NCBI GenBank assembly: GCA_039090855.1
Contig: CM077028.1
Location: forward strand, 64,547,054-64,611,053
From: Macrothele yani
Lineage: Eukaryota; Arthropoda; Arachnida; Araneae; Macrothelidae
DNA length: 64,000 nt
Direction of reading: 5' to 3'
Shown: positions 53,809 through 64,000 of the stretch, piece after piece
How the letters are laid out: each line of letters starts with the position of its first letter
Position numbering within the stretch: the stretch's first letter is position 1
The notes under the pieces: generated by a model
Told to the model about the DNA's origin: nothing
Databases searched by the model: none
The model's input: the letters and a program-made list of their open reading frames with translations, nothing else
Translations under genes and position numbers: made by a program

Positions 53809-55817
53809 CAAGAAAGATGACGCCGAATTTTTGGTTGTAATGAACACGTCTTTTGAATCCGTTCTGACGCAAATAAAATTTATCAAAGCTATTCAAAGTC
53901 AATGGAACCGGTATGGAAAACGATGGTATCTGATCTGACGGAAGACAAAAGTTTTTCAATCCGGGTTTTATTCCCGCAAGTATTGCTGTAAACGGAATCG
54001 TGAGCTTACGCACTCTGGTTGCAGACCTGCTAAGAAAAACTTGAATTTATACCAGAAACATTTCGCAGCAGAAACTCTCTCCAACAAAGAAATAATTTTT
54101 CAAATCGGACTCTTCGAAGCAGAGATATGGACAAATATAAGATATGCATCTACGCCCCTAGCGGGAAAACCATGCATTATTTTAGGAAGAAAGTATTCTC
54201 GAAAGGTTTTTCGACGTGAGCAGTACCGGTCCAAGAAAAAAATAATTTGTCGAGTTTTCAGGAGCTCAGATTTTGCTGCAAATACATCAGAAGCAGAAAT
54301 TAACATTTATGCACCCTGGTGGCGAAACCATTCTTTAGCAAATATTAGAAATTACATTGATAAAGAAATTAATCGGCGTACAAAACTTGCCTGGAGAGCT
54401 TTTGGAAGAAACAGCATAATTTTCAAGAGCAATATGCCATTATGTCTTAAAAGAAAAGTGTTTGATCAATGCATCCTTCCAGTGCTTACGTATGGTGCAG
54501 AGACGTGGACCTTAACTAAAAGAGACATACAAAAGCTGCAGACAACTCAAAAAAGCATGGAGAGGTGCATGCTTGGTATAACCAGGAGAGATAAGAAGAG
54601 GAACTCGTGGATCCGAAAAATGACGAGAGTGGAAGACATCATGATCAGAGTTAAATCCCTGAAATGGCAATGGGCTGGACATACTGCCAGAAGGACAGAC
54701 CATAGATGGACAGCCGAAATTTTAGATTGGATTCCAAGGGACAGGAAAAGACCCAGAAAAAGACCACATGGGAGATGGGTGGATGAAATTCGTAAATATG
54801 CGGGAGTGACATGGAGGAGACTGGCACAAGACAGACCGTTGTGGAGGAAACTTGGGGAGACCTTCGTCCAGCAGTGGATTGATAATGGTTGACAATGATG
54901 ATGATGATGACATGAAAATCATTTTCCATCAGGAACTGTATGCGATACAGCAAGAATTTTTCAAATAGGAGTTTTAGAAACAGAAATAACGCAGAAAACG
55001 CAATTTACCTTTGCGCCCCCTAGCGGAAAGTCTATGATTTACTTGAAAATTTTGAATTATAAAATTTTGATAGTGTTTCCGATATGAAAAGCATTTCATA
55101 TCGGAAACGCTATCCAACAAAGAAGGAACTTTTCAAATCCGACTCCTAGAAGTAGAGATATTGACAAAAACAAGATATACATCTACTCCCCCTGGCGTAG
55201 AACGATGCATTATTTTAAGAAGAAAATATATCTAAAAGGTTTATCGACGTGAGTAGTATCATTCCACAAACGATTTTTTTTTCAATCGAGACTTTAGAAG
55301 CTCAGATTTTACTGCAAATACAACAGAAGCAGAAATTGTGATTTACGCCCCCTGGTGGCTTCGCATAAGGAGCTGTATCCGCTGAAGAAAAAAACAATCA
55401 GATCAGAGTTTTAGAAAAAGAGATATCGGGGAAAACGTAATTTACTTTTATGCCCCCTAGCGGAAAATCTATGCGAAACTTTAAAAAAGTAACTATACCT
55501 AAAATATTCTCCTACATAAAAGAAATCGAAAGGTAAAATAATTTTCCAATCGGATTTTTAGAAGCAAAAATGTGGAATAAAATGCATTTTGAATTCGACA
55601 TCATCTACTTTTACGCCCTCTAGCGGCGAAATTGTACATCGTAAAAAAAAAAAAAAAACGAAATAAAGGATCATCATTCGCATATTTCAAGCTTCACAAT
55701 GCAAAAAGAATTTTTAAAATCGGACTAATAGTTGCAGAGATATGGTGTATAGAGACGGACGAACGGACAAACCGATAACATAAGCGGGATCCTTTTTTAC
55801 AAAAAACGTGCTAAAAA
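53809..55817 (-). mobile_element. HINE-like element, family 1, copy 4 (inside a mariner)
   Basis: Starts CAAGAAAGATGACGCCGAA and ends with GACGGACGAACGGAC, CATAAGCGGGATCC, the ACAAAAAACGTGCT hairpin arm and AAAAA. Cores of types A-B-C lie between. It interrupts a mariner within the codons expected to read VKVMLTFFFNHE, so the insertion point is defined almost to the base. A 5'-truncated RTE LINE lies inside at 54358-54909. Confidence 0.68.
54358..54909 (+). pseudogene. 5'-truncated RTE LINE (C-terminal part)
   Basis: Encodes KEINRRTKLAWRAFGRNSII to QQWIDNG and ends with (TGA)n. ACAT flanks it (54354-54357 and 54910-54913). The frame is open and by chance continues upstream into the HINE-like repeat, giving a 283-codon chimeric frame at 54041-54892. 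It lacks the endonuclease and all RT catalytic motifs. Confidence 0.92.
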
Positions 55818-56437
55818 CTGTCAGCATCACTTGACATTGCTGCGGCTCTGTTGCGCTTTTTTGGGTCTGGAAAAAGTTTGGGGTATCCACTGTGAAGACT
55901 GGGCCCTAGTTTTGGGATCATACCCATAAACCCACGATTCATCACAAGTTTATGATAGTTTTTTAAAGTTTTCGTTGTTTTCGACGAACTCAAATAGGTC
56001 ACTAGTAGCTGAGATATAGTTTATGCTTGCTTAGCTGAAAGCAATTTGGGGCACACATTTGGCTGAGACGCGTCTCATACCTAAACCATCCGTAAGAGTC
56101 GACTGAACTGAACCGAAACTAATTTTGATGTCTTCAATTACTTACCAATAGTGATTCCTCGATTTTCCCGCACAGCTGTGCGCAAAAGTTCGACATCGTT
56201 TTCACTTTTCCTGGTTGCCGGCCTCGCAGGACGTTCATCATTCTCAACATGTTCACGGCCATATTTAAAACGTTTATACCACTGATAAACTTGTGCACGA
56301 CTCATACAATCCTTCCCAATTACTTTCTGTAACTTTAAGCGTACGTCTTTGCAAGTTTCGCCCACTTTTTGACAAAATTTAATACAAATTCGTTGATCAA
56401 TTTTTCTGACATGAAAAGATGCGATAAATAGCTTCAC
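55818..56437 (-). pseudogene. mariner transposase, N-terminal half (split element)
   Basis: The frame 56138-56437 encodes a paired helix-turn-helix start: RKIDQRICIKFCQKVGETCK, CMSRAQVYQWYKRFKYGREH, VENDERPARPATRKSEND. Further down (about 55820-55940) CDESWVYGYDPKTRAQSSQW and FSRPKKAQQSRSNVK hold the first catalytic Asp region. It is broken at 55818 by HINE-like copy 4. This mariner differs from the copies at 27560 and 47468. Confidence 0.85.
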
Positions 56438-56464
56438 ACACGCAAGAGCAAAGCGCTACTGTAA

Positions 56465-56815
56465 AAAAAAAAAAAAAAAAAAAAAACCGGACGAGCAAGG
56501 GAGACGTGACTTACCGCACATGCGTAGTAGGTTCCAATGTCAACGTGTGCCAAACTACTTCCTGCTGTGTCGCGCGATTCCTAACTAATGCAACCAGTTG
56601 GGACACTCTGATCACACCTCGTATATGACACTTAGTACTTCTTGTTGTGGTGACAAAACTCTGCGAATTCTGTGGGCTGTGCATGCGCACAAAACAAAAT
56701 AAAAAGACAAAAAAAAACAGAAAAAGGAAAAAAAAAAAAAAGAAAAAAAAAGAAAGGAAGAAAAAAAAAAAAAAAGAAAGATAGAAAAAACAAAAACAAA
56801 CAAAAACGGGAAACA
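56465..56815. other. A-rich low-complexity stretch
   Basis: A run at 56464-56486 and an A-rich purine segment at 56690-56805. The lysine- or phenylalanine-rich frames across it are not genes. Confidence 0.8.
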
Positions 56816-56879
56816 CGAGTGGCCGTAACCCAACCCACACTACATACTCTGGATGTCACCAGTGAAAAGTTTGGACACA

Positions 56880-57697
56880 AATTTACGGTATGTTCTTTGG
56901 TTGTTTAGCATTTTTTTCTTTCTATGATTTCCGCATTTTTCTCGCGTTTGTTTTAGGAGCTTCACCAACATCCGTCACCCGTCACAGAAAGACATCTAGC
57001 TTCCCTGAGATCCTCACACGTCTCACACAAGACCTTTTGTACTTCATGCGCATTATCTTTTTCTCGTGCAGATAATCCTGAATCTGGTCCTCTCATGTTA
57101 TTCTTGGTTTTCCTTTTTCCTTCCACTAGGGCTGAATAAATTTTCTAAGTGCGCATCTCATCATTAGTTCTTTCAACATTGCTAAACCACCTAAGAATAT
57201 TTTGTGTCTACCTTACTAACAATATTTTCCTTCACATTACACATCAGCAAAACGTATTCACCTCTGCTTAAAATTCTGTCTAAGATAAACGAACGTAAAT
57301 TTTTCTTGTTTAAAAGGATCTTTTCCCTGTATTTTACTGAAATAGTAAAGTACCGTTCCGGTCCAAAGAAAATAAATTTTGTTCGTGAGACAGCAAATCT
57401 CTCAGCCATCTCCTATTTGGCTCCCAATCCACACCCTAGCATGTCACTCTGACGGGGTTGGGCCGGTAGTCTTCGGTGGTGGTCCCTAGATGGTAGCAAC
57501 AGCTGAAAAATATCTAACCGGCGGTTCCCGGTAAGGGTCCCCTTAGGTTAGATTGCAGTGCAATGCTTTAACAACAAAATAAACCCTAACAGTTTACTAT
57601 TAATCTCTACAGAGCCAGTTCGTTCGCGTAGAAGGCTGAAGTCATCAGCTTACCCTTCTGTGGGCAAAGGAGAGTTTAGGTGTTGGTAGAGATTATC
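56880..57697. other. Unassigned spacer
   Basis: No gene, RNA or named repeat recognised. A GC-richer piece at 57430-57560 is unassigned. Confidence 0.3.
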
Positions 57698-57699
57698 TA

Positions 57700-59294
57700 C
57701 ACTATGTGAACAAAAGTGATTGGACACTCCTACGCAGGCGCAATCGTGTGCTCTCAGAGCAGGCACGTGGAGGATAAGGTATGACAATTAAGTTAGTAAA
57801 ATCATGCAAGCATTGATTATGATACGTTTTCCAACATACCAGAAATCATTACTCAAGTTATTACTCAAGTTATGAGGATAATGGCTGTAGAATAAATCTC
57901 GCTCCTATGATATGATCTGACCTTTAACCCCATTTCGATGATATTCAACAGAACCGGTAAAGTATACTTCCGGAACAACATGATAAAGCTTTGTCTCAAT
58001 CAAAGCATTTTTATGTAAGTTTTAACGCATAAGGGCGATGGAATGGATTCTGATCCTATGTCCTGACCTTTGACCCCATTTCGCCCATTTTCAGTAGGGT
58101 TCGTCTCCAGGTGGTCCCCGACCACATACTAAAATTTCTTCGAAATCGAACCATTTTTACATGAGTTATCGTGCAGACAGACGGACAGACAAAGCTGGAG
58201 GAAATACGCTTCTTCAACCTACGGTTGTAAAGCGTAAAAAACGACAATGGCGGTTCGCTCAGATCCATCGCTGATAAATGGCTAGGAGGAAAGAGCTCTA
58301 CGAGTTTGTAAAGGGCTTTATAGTTTACTATTAATTCCTGCAGAGGGTAGCAACTGCTGAAAAATTGGAGTATCAGCATAAGAATCATTTCTGATGTCAG
58401 ACAGATCGCTAAATCAACTGTGGCCTTTGTCATCAAAAAACGGAAGAAGTCGGGACATTGCAGGAATTCACCTCACCCTGGAAGATCCACGAAACTGCAA
58501 TCCAGGGATCGGAGGGTACTGCAGATGGAGATCCAGAAAACCAGGTCCCAACCAATGCATGCCGTAGCACACGAGTACCAGATGCCCACAAATGTTATGG
58601 TCTTCACCAAGACACTTCGAACAGAGGCCCGTGCACTCGGGTACCATGGCCGTGAAACCGCCAATAAACCTCTCATCACACAGACCAATAAAGTCAAGCG
58701 GCTACGATGGTGTCAACAACTCACAAATTTGACATTGGAGCAATGGCGGCAGGTGTTATGAAACAACAAATCCAGCTTTACATTATTCCGATCACGTGTC
58801 TGGGTTTGGTGATTACCCGGAAAACGTCAGCTTCCGGAGTGTACAGCGTCTACTGTGAAGCACGGAGGCGGTAGAGTTATGATATGGGGATATTTCAGCT
58901 GGTGCAGTGTGGGTCCACTGGTTGTTATTCATGGCAACATGAACTCTGTTATGTATAGAGAGATGTCCCGGATAACTCAATACTCTCAATGTTGTGGTAC
59001 TTCTACGGACTCGACGATTGTTTGTTCCAGGTCGACAATGCCACTTATGGGATGAACTTGAACGAAGGGAGCGGCGTAGACCAACACGACCTTTTTCACT
59101 GAGAGAATTGCTTGATGTACTCAAGGCGGAATGGAAGAACATCCTGCTCCTCGTACTCTATAGACTTGTGAACAGTTTATCTCGACTGGTGGCTGCTGTA
59201 ATCTCTACAAATAGAGGACCTAGTCGCTACTTATGTAAAACGATACTGTTTTTCTATTCAGTTACAGTATCCAATCACTTCTGTTCATACAGTG
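57700..59294 (+). mobile_element. Tc1-like element with recognisable ends
   Basis: The left terminal repeat CACTATGTGAACAAAAGTGA and right repeat TCACTTCTGTTCATACAGTG are flanked by TA (57698-57699, 59295-59296). Decayed transposase: 58420-58761 with PGRSTKLQSRDRRVLQMEI (linker/second HTH region) and YHGRETANKPLITQTNKVKR; then 58855-59055 with KHGGGRVMIWGYFSWCSVGP, and VDNATYG in another frame. The first catalytic block is disrupted (NNKSSFTLF) and the final DPNPIE-type block is not seen. A family-2 HINE-like element sits near the left end. Confidence 0.85.
57790..58240 (+). mobile_element. HINE-like element, family 2, copy c (inside Tc1)
   Basis: AAGTTAGTAAAATCATGC start, two to three cores, GACAGACGGACAGACAAAGC tract, hairpin CAACC-TAC-GGTTG within ACGCTT...AAGCGT, and A run. 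GACAAT is present on both sides (57783-57788 and after the A run), which is either a 6-bp target duplication or coincidence; the other two copies lack one. Confidence 0.62.
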
Positions 59295-59369
59295 TACGTT
59301 ACCATAGCCTTGTAAAATGGCAGTGGCCTCAGAAGGTACAACAGAGGCCAGTTTGGGGTTCGTAAATGC

Positions 59370-60120
59370 GCCCCACACCATTGCAACTCCTTCACCGACC
59401 TTTCACACCGCGGTTTGATAGTTGTGGTCATGACCACGGGCGTGTGATCTACTACACAAACGCACTCTGTCGTCTGGGTGTTGTGGTCGAAACGTCGATT
59501 CGTCAGACCAAGCTACCCGTTTCCAGACTTCCACGCCGCCCAGGTGGCGCAGTTGTCTAAGCGATGGCCTCTGATCATTCGTCCGAAAAGGGTCCGGGTT
59601 CGAATCCCGGTGAGGCATGGATGTTGTGTTTGGCTTATGGCACTGACTCTTTCCCTTCCCTGGAGCCAGTGACCCTAAACTAGGGACAGGAGACTGCTTA
59701 TGGCCCATTGAGTTGCTCATGGTTGTCGTTAAACCTTCAATCAAAGAAAAATACTTCCACGGACCAATACCGATGTTCTGTCGCCCACTTCAGCCTCATA
59801 GCTCGGTGTCGTGCAGTTAACAAAAGTTCTCGATGTGGTAGTCGCCTGCATAGCCAAGTCGAGACGTCATACTTTGAATGGTCGCTGTACAAACCTTCCT
59901 ATGTGCCTCGTCGTTGAATCCCGACGTTAACCACTACACTATGGCCCGCCATTCCCGTATTACGATACGGGAGAGTCGGCGCTCACCTCGAACATTAGCA
60001 GCCCGTTTACGGCTACATTTTCCGCGGCGGCTTCCGAGTTTGATGTTGTTCTGCTACACACGTGCAACATTCCCACTTTGAAATCCCAGATTTTCTGCAG
60101 TCGCCGAGACGGAGCTCCCC
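59370..60120 (-). pseudogene. Second Tc1-like transposase relic of this region
   Basis: Minus strand from about 60110: MGSSVSATAENLGFQSGNVA with an HTH-like start, then KRAANVRGERRLSRIVIREW, TSRLGYAG, and RLKWATEHRYWSVE followed (after the SINE) by VWKRVAWSDESTFRPQHPDD, the first catalytic Asp block. Stops and frameshifts are frequent and the C-terminal half is missing beyond about 59370. A different lineage from the element at 57700-59294. Confidence 0.8.
59536..59752 (+). mobile_element. Main tRNA-derived SINE inside the Tc1 relic
   Basis: CGCCCAGGTGGCGCAGTTG head, intact B box, usual body. The duplication ACTTCCACG is at 59527-59535 and 59753-59761. The Tc1 frame resumes across it (SVE to VWKRVAW). 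Confidence 0.95.
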
Positions 60121-60199
60121 ATCTTCCTCGCAGCGACTATCTGCCCACATCAGAACTTGCTCGGCTCGCCGTATTTACCCATCATCACAGTCTCAGGTA

Positions 60200-61142
60200 C
60201 GTTATACAGCAGGTACGTATCCTAATTTTTCATGTAATCTGCAGGTTGTTTTGGCTGTCCGCATTATTGCGGCTGGGTAGGACACGTTTGTGCAGTGTGT
60301 ACAAAAAATTGCTCTTGCAGCGCAAAAGTGCGTATTTTGAAAAAATTCCGAAATTGCGAATCTGATTTTGAATAGAACCAAAAAATGAATCAGAACTTAT
60401 TTTTCCGGCGGGCCTTTTTTTTTTTTTTAAACACGAAATGTTTGATTCTGATTTTTGGAACAATTATTTAAATAAAATTAAAGTAATAAACATTACAGGG
60501 CGAAAATATTATATGGCAAAAAAGAAATCAGAAAGTTATCAAATAGATTTCAACGCAGTAAAATAAACTTATTCCTGGTTTTGGATAATACAGGAACCAA
60601 GTTTCTTTTCCCCCTTATAACGAAAAGTTCGGGACCAACAGAAACCCTCATTAAGTCAGGGCGCTCGCTAAATCTGTTTTTTTCGTAAAAATTGCCACCA
60701 CGTAAAAATATACAAGGGTCAATTGGTAAGTAAGGTCTCCTCCTGCGTAGTGTCGCTAGTAGTTGTTGAAGAAAAAAGTTTGCGCATGCGTTCGGTAGCC
60801 GATACTGTGTTGTACAAACGAACTTGGTTTCAGTTCACTGTTTGGCGTCATACGTTCGTTAGTCATGAGTGCTACCCAGAGGCGACTTATATATTTTGGG
60901 GCCCTAGGCGGTAAAAGATTCAGGCGGCCTCTCCTTCTTATTTCCTCAGAAATTTTCATCCGTTAGATTAGCATAAATTAGCATAGATTAGCATAAAAAA
61001 AAAAAAGTAGGGAAAAAACTTTTTACCCTTTTCAAAGTTCCATTCTATCTTCCTATTATAAAAACTTTTGTAAGAAACAGTGCTAGTGTAATCTCTGTGT
61101 CTGCCCGTGCACATCAGACTTTTTGTTTTTAGAGATATTTCA
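60200..61142. other. Unassigned spacer
   Basis: T run at 60415-60429, ATTAGCATA repeated three times near 60968-60996. No gene recognised. Confidence 0.3.
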
Positions 61143-61364
61143 GCCGTCCGGTGGCGCTGTGGTCTAAGCGTTGGCTTATGACCATTCCTCCGTGAACGGT
61201 CCGGTTCAAATCCCGTGAAGCATGGATGTCGTGTTTGTCTTACGGCACTGGCTCTCTCCCCTTTCCTGGAACCAGTGACCTTAAATTAGGGATGGGCGAT
61301 TGCTTATAGCCCATTGAGTTGCTCACGGTGGTCGTTAAACTCCCAATCAGAAAAAAAAAAAAGA
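61143..61364 (+). mobile_element. Main tRNA-derived SINE
   Basis: GCCGTCCGGTGGCGCTGTGG head. The B box has lost one G (GGTTCAAATCCCG). Body and A tail are complete. Near-duplication AGAGATATTTCA / AGAGAGATTTCA. Confidence 0.92.
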
Positions 61365-61574
61365 GAGAGAGATTTCAACAATTAGTTTTGCGGCTAGTAA
61401 GAAATCTAAGGATATTAAGTTCGGCACTTTAAAGAGCGCTAAAGGCTGTTAAGTCGAATATTCAAAAAATTAAAGTTCTGTTGTGAAGAAAGTATTCAAC
61501 TTAAAGGAAATTGCTATTTTTGTGCTTCTCAGAAAATATTATATGGCGAAACAATAACTCTTCCTCCTCAAATA

Positions 61575-63025
61575 CACTGGCGGAAAGTGAAAAAAGAACA
61601 CCAAGAAGGAGACGTCTGATACCAACGAAATTTATACAGCATAATAACGGAATACAGAGGATAACGTGATCAAAACATTATGGCAAAATACAGCTGTATT
61701 TGCTGGTAAACTGAAAAAACATTTCCATGTAACATGGTTAGTACGAGGTTGAACCGCCATGAACTGCGTCACACTGTGCAATTCTGGTATGGAGTCTGTC
61801 GTACAGATGTTGGATGTAAGTTTGGGGTATTGAGTTCCAAGCATCCTCAACCTGGACGCGTAAATCAAGGATCGTCGTGGCTGGCCGTGGAGACCGGATA
61901 AGTCGTTGTCCCATAAAATCACACACGTGCTCAATGGGGGACAAATCCGGTGAACGTGCAGGCCATGGAAGTTGTCTCACACCCTGAAGTGCATGTTGCG
62001 TTGCACGTGCCTCGGTGGGCGTGCGTTATCTTGCTGGAAAACATCACGATGGACCGACCTTACAAATGGCACAACAACGGGCTGAATGATGTTGTTGATG
62101 TAAGAAGTGCTGTTTAACGGACCCGGTACAAACACTAGTTGTGTACGGGAGTGATAGCTGATCGCTCCCCACACCAGGAGACCAGGCGTAGGCCCTGTGT
62201 GTCGCTGGCGGATGCAAGAAGGGTGTAGACGCTCTCCTGTGCGTCTGCGAACACGCGTACGGCCATCGGAGGCTCCCAAGCAGAATCTGCTTTCATCGCT
62301 GAACACGACAGATCGCCATTGCGTTCTCCAGTGCAGACGTTGGAGACACCACTGCAGCCGTTCCTGACGGTGGGCTGGAGTCAGAGGTACACATGCCAGA
62401 GGCACACGTGCACGTAGTCCTGCATCCAGTAGACGGTTGCGGATTGTTCGCACAGTCACCTCAGGTGTAACGGCAGCTCGGATTTGCGTCGCAGTGGATG
62501 TTCTGCTTAACAACACGCGCTTCTTATGCGTCGATAGGTCCGCTCATCAGCCCGTCTGTGACTCCCGGTTCCACGTCTTCTCGTGTGGGAATGTTCCTCG
62601 GACCATCTACGCCACCATCGTACCACCACCGATACTTCCCGTCCAATTCGCTCCGCAATACGACAATACGACCGCCCGGCCTCGCGGAGTCCGATTAGAT
62701 GACCTCGCTCAAAGTCCAATTAGACGAATTCGCTCAAAGTCCGATAACTGCTGAAATCGAACACGTCTTCCATGTCCAGGCATTGCAGCTTCTTCAGGGT
62801 CTTCGCACGTTTCCGTACGCCGCCGACTGATTACATTCACTTCGCCGTACTCCTTAAATACCACCGACGATAATTTGCATATTATGCCGTGCTGTGGCGT
62901 AAGTGCTCACCGGTTGGTCCCGAAATTAACATCACTCCTACGTAAACTCGACGCCATTAACATATGTAAATTTCATGATCGTCCGCCAATTCCTTCTTGG
63001 TGTTCTTTTTTCATTTTCGTGCATT
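61575..63025 (-). mobile_element. Near-complete Tc1-like element with terminal inverted repeats
   Basis: The inverted ends share TGAAAAAAGAACACCAAGAA (left near 61588, right 62992-63012). The transposase is readable in three overlapping frames on the minus strand. 62719-62507: MDFERGHLIGLREAGRSYCR, a DNA-binding HTH start. 62516-61977: RTIRNRLLDAGLRARVPLAC, WRSVVFSDESRFCLGASDGR (first catalytic Asp), GLLVWGAISYHSRT, VFQQDNARPPRH (second Asp). 61980-61738: WPARSPDLSPIEHVCDFMGQ (catalytic Glu). Two frameshifts at the overlaps are the only gross lesions, so it is a recently inactivated copy, length normal for Tc1-type elements. Confidence 0.92.
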
Positions 63026-63417
63026 TAAATTTTCCAATTAGTTCGTTAACTTCCTGCTAAAGGCGCTGAAGGCCAAAAACATTGGTTTCACAGATTTTTC
63101 AAAAATTATTTTTGCGAATGATCGGACATAGAAATTCATAAAAACTTTCCCATTTTTAATTTCACTTCTAGTTCATAAATTTCCCGCTCGGAGTTCTCAA
63201 AGTAAAAATTTCGTTAATTTTAGCTTTGCGCTACGAAGAAATTATTTTAGTTACAGCAAACGTTCTTTCTGAGTTTGATACATTAGGCAAAACTAATTAC
63301 TTTTAACGCCTTTTCAGTTGCAAGTTTCAAATTTATCGCTAATGGCGCCGAAAAGGAAATTTCGTACATCGCCTGTAAATTGTCATAAAATCGGAATGCA
63401 TTTCAATTACAAAAACC

Positions 63418-63640
63418 GCCGCCCCAGTGGCGCAGTGGTCTAAGCGATGGCCTCTGATCATTCGTCCGAAAGGGCTCCGGGTCGAATCCCGGTGAGGCAT
63501 GGATGTTGTGTTTGTCTTACGGCACTGGCTCTCTCCCTTCCCTGGAACCAGTGATCCTAAATTAGGGACGGGCGACTACCTATAGCCCATTGAGTTGCTC
63601 ACGGTGGTCGTTAAACCTCCACCAAAAAAAAAAAAAAAAA
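63418..63640 (+). mobile_element. Main tRNA-derived SINE
   Basis: CGCCCCAGTGGCGCAGTGGT head. The B box is damaged (GGGTCGAATCCC, one T missing). Body and A tail complete. Short possible duplication AAAACC. Confidence 0.93.
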
Positions 63641-63715
63641 TATAAAACCTGCTCTTTACACTGCTTCAGCTTTGGAAAAATATCTTGTTTTTTACATTTT
63701 GAGCAAATTAGTAGG

Positions 63716-63933
63716 GCCGCCCCGGTGGCGCAGTGGTCTAAGCGATGGCCTCTGATCATTCGTCCGAACGGGGTCCGGGTTCGAATCCCGGTGAGGCATG
63801 GATGTTGTGTTTGTCTTACGGCACTGGCTCTCTCCCTTCCCTGGAACCAGTGACCCTAAATTAGGGACGGGCGACTGCTTATTACCCATTGAGTTGCTCA
63901 CGGTGGTCGTTAAACCTCCAATAAAAAAAAAAA
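63716..63933 (+). mobile_element. Main tRNA-derived SINE, consensus-like
   Basis: Clean copy: GCCGCCCCGGTGGCGCAGTG head, GGTTCGAATCCCGGTGAGGC, body and A tail. Perfect 11-bp duplication AAATTAGTAGG at 63705-63715 and 63934-63944. Only 75 bp from the preceding SINE in the same orientation. Confidence 0.97.
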
Positions 63934-64000
63934 AAATTAGTAGGAAACGAGCATGGTATCAAACAAAAATAAAATACTTGAAGACACTGGCAACCGAAAA

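Noticed and set aside
56511..56908. Phenylalanine- or lysine-rich frames of 73-109 codons
   Set aside because: Encoded by A-rich low-complexity DNA, without domain or codon signal.

Overview
This is eukaryotic DNA. It is AT-rich and densely packed with repeats, with tRNA-derived SINEs, non-LTR retrotransposons, Tc1/mariner and hAT transposons, Helitron-type material and several satellite-like arrays. I recognise no intact host protein-coding gene, rRNA gene or canonical tRNA gene. The mix of Tc1 lineages, mariners, an RTE-type LINE and one abundant poly(A)-tailed SINE suggests an arthropod, perhaps a chelicerate such as a spider. That is an inference from the repeat spectrum, because no host gene is available to test it.

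Layout: 1-2660 is an 86-bp minisatellite with 6- and 7-unit higher-order copies. 3.6-5.5 kb, 15.8-17.6 kb, 20.3-24.7 kb, 32.8-35.4 kb and 53.8-55.8 kb are five copies of one repeat family. Its members have ~155-bp core repeats of three alternating types (A-B-C), a GGAC/GTCC microsatellite and terminal hairpins, an architecture like non-autonomous Helentrons (HINE/pearl/DINE-1 type). A second family of the same design lies at 7.5, 37.7 and 57.8 kb. An RTE-type LINE occurs once almost complete (21.4-24.4 kb) and twice 5'-truncated (9.8-11.1 and 54.4-54.9 kb). Other LINE scraps lie at 11.7-12.1 kb and 17.9-19.3 kb. Tc1 relics lie at 8.7, 26.1, 57.7, 59.4 and 61.6 kb, mariners at 27.6, 47.5 and 53.5/55.8 kb, a decayed hAT/ZMYM1-like transposase gene at 46.5-50.2 kb and a Pif1-type Helitron helicase fragment at 42.4 kb. 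About seventeen copies of the main SINE are scattered throughout, many with clear target-site duplications inside older repeats, which gives a readable stratigraphy.

The most interesting object is a 502-bp element at 48803-49304. It has two 180-bp terminal direct repeats that differ at two positions, a 4-bp target-site duplication (AGTC), a 12-nt primer-binding site next to one repeat and a purine-rich tract next to the other. It has no coding capacity. It is therefore a terminal-repeat retrotransposon in miniature (TRIM). Each LTR carries a 72-nt tRNA-like gene with perfect A and B boxes but an abnormal anticodon arm, and no T4 Pol III stop lies between that promoter and the far end of the element. 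It resembles the plant Cassandra TRIMs, which carry 5S rRNA sequence in their LTRs, but uses a tRNA module. It sits inside the hAT relic, and removing it plus one duplication restores the transposase reading frame across the junction.

There is no operon or pathway logic here. The window records layered transposition: old hAT, Tc1 and mariner copies; HINE-like and LINE insertions into them; then SINEs and the TRIM.
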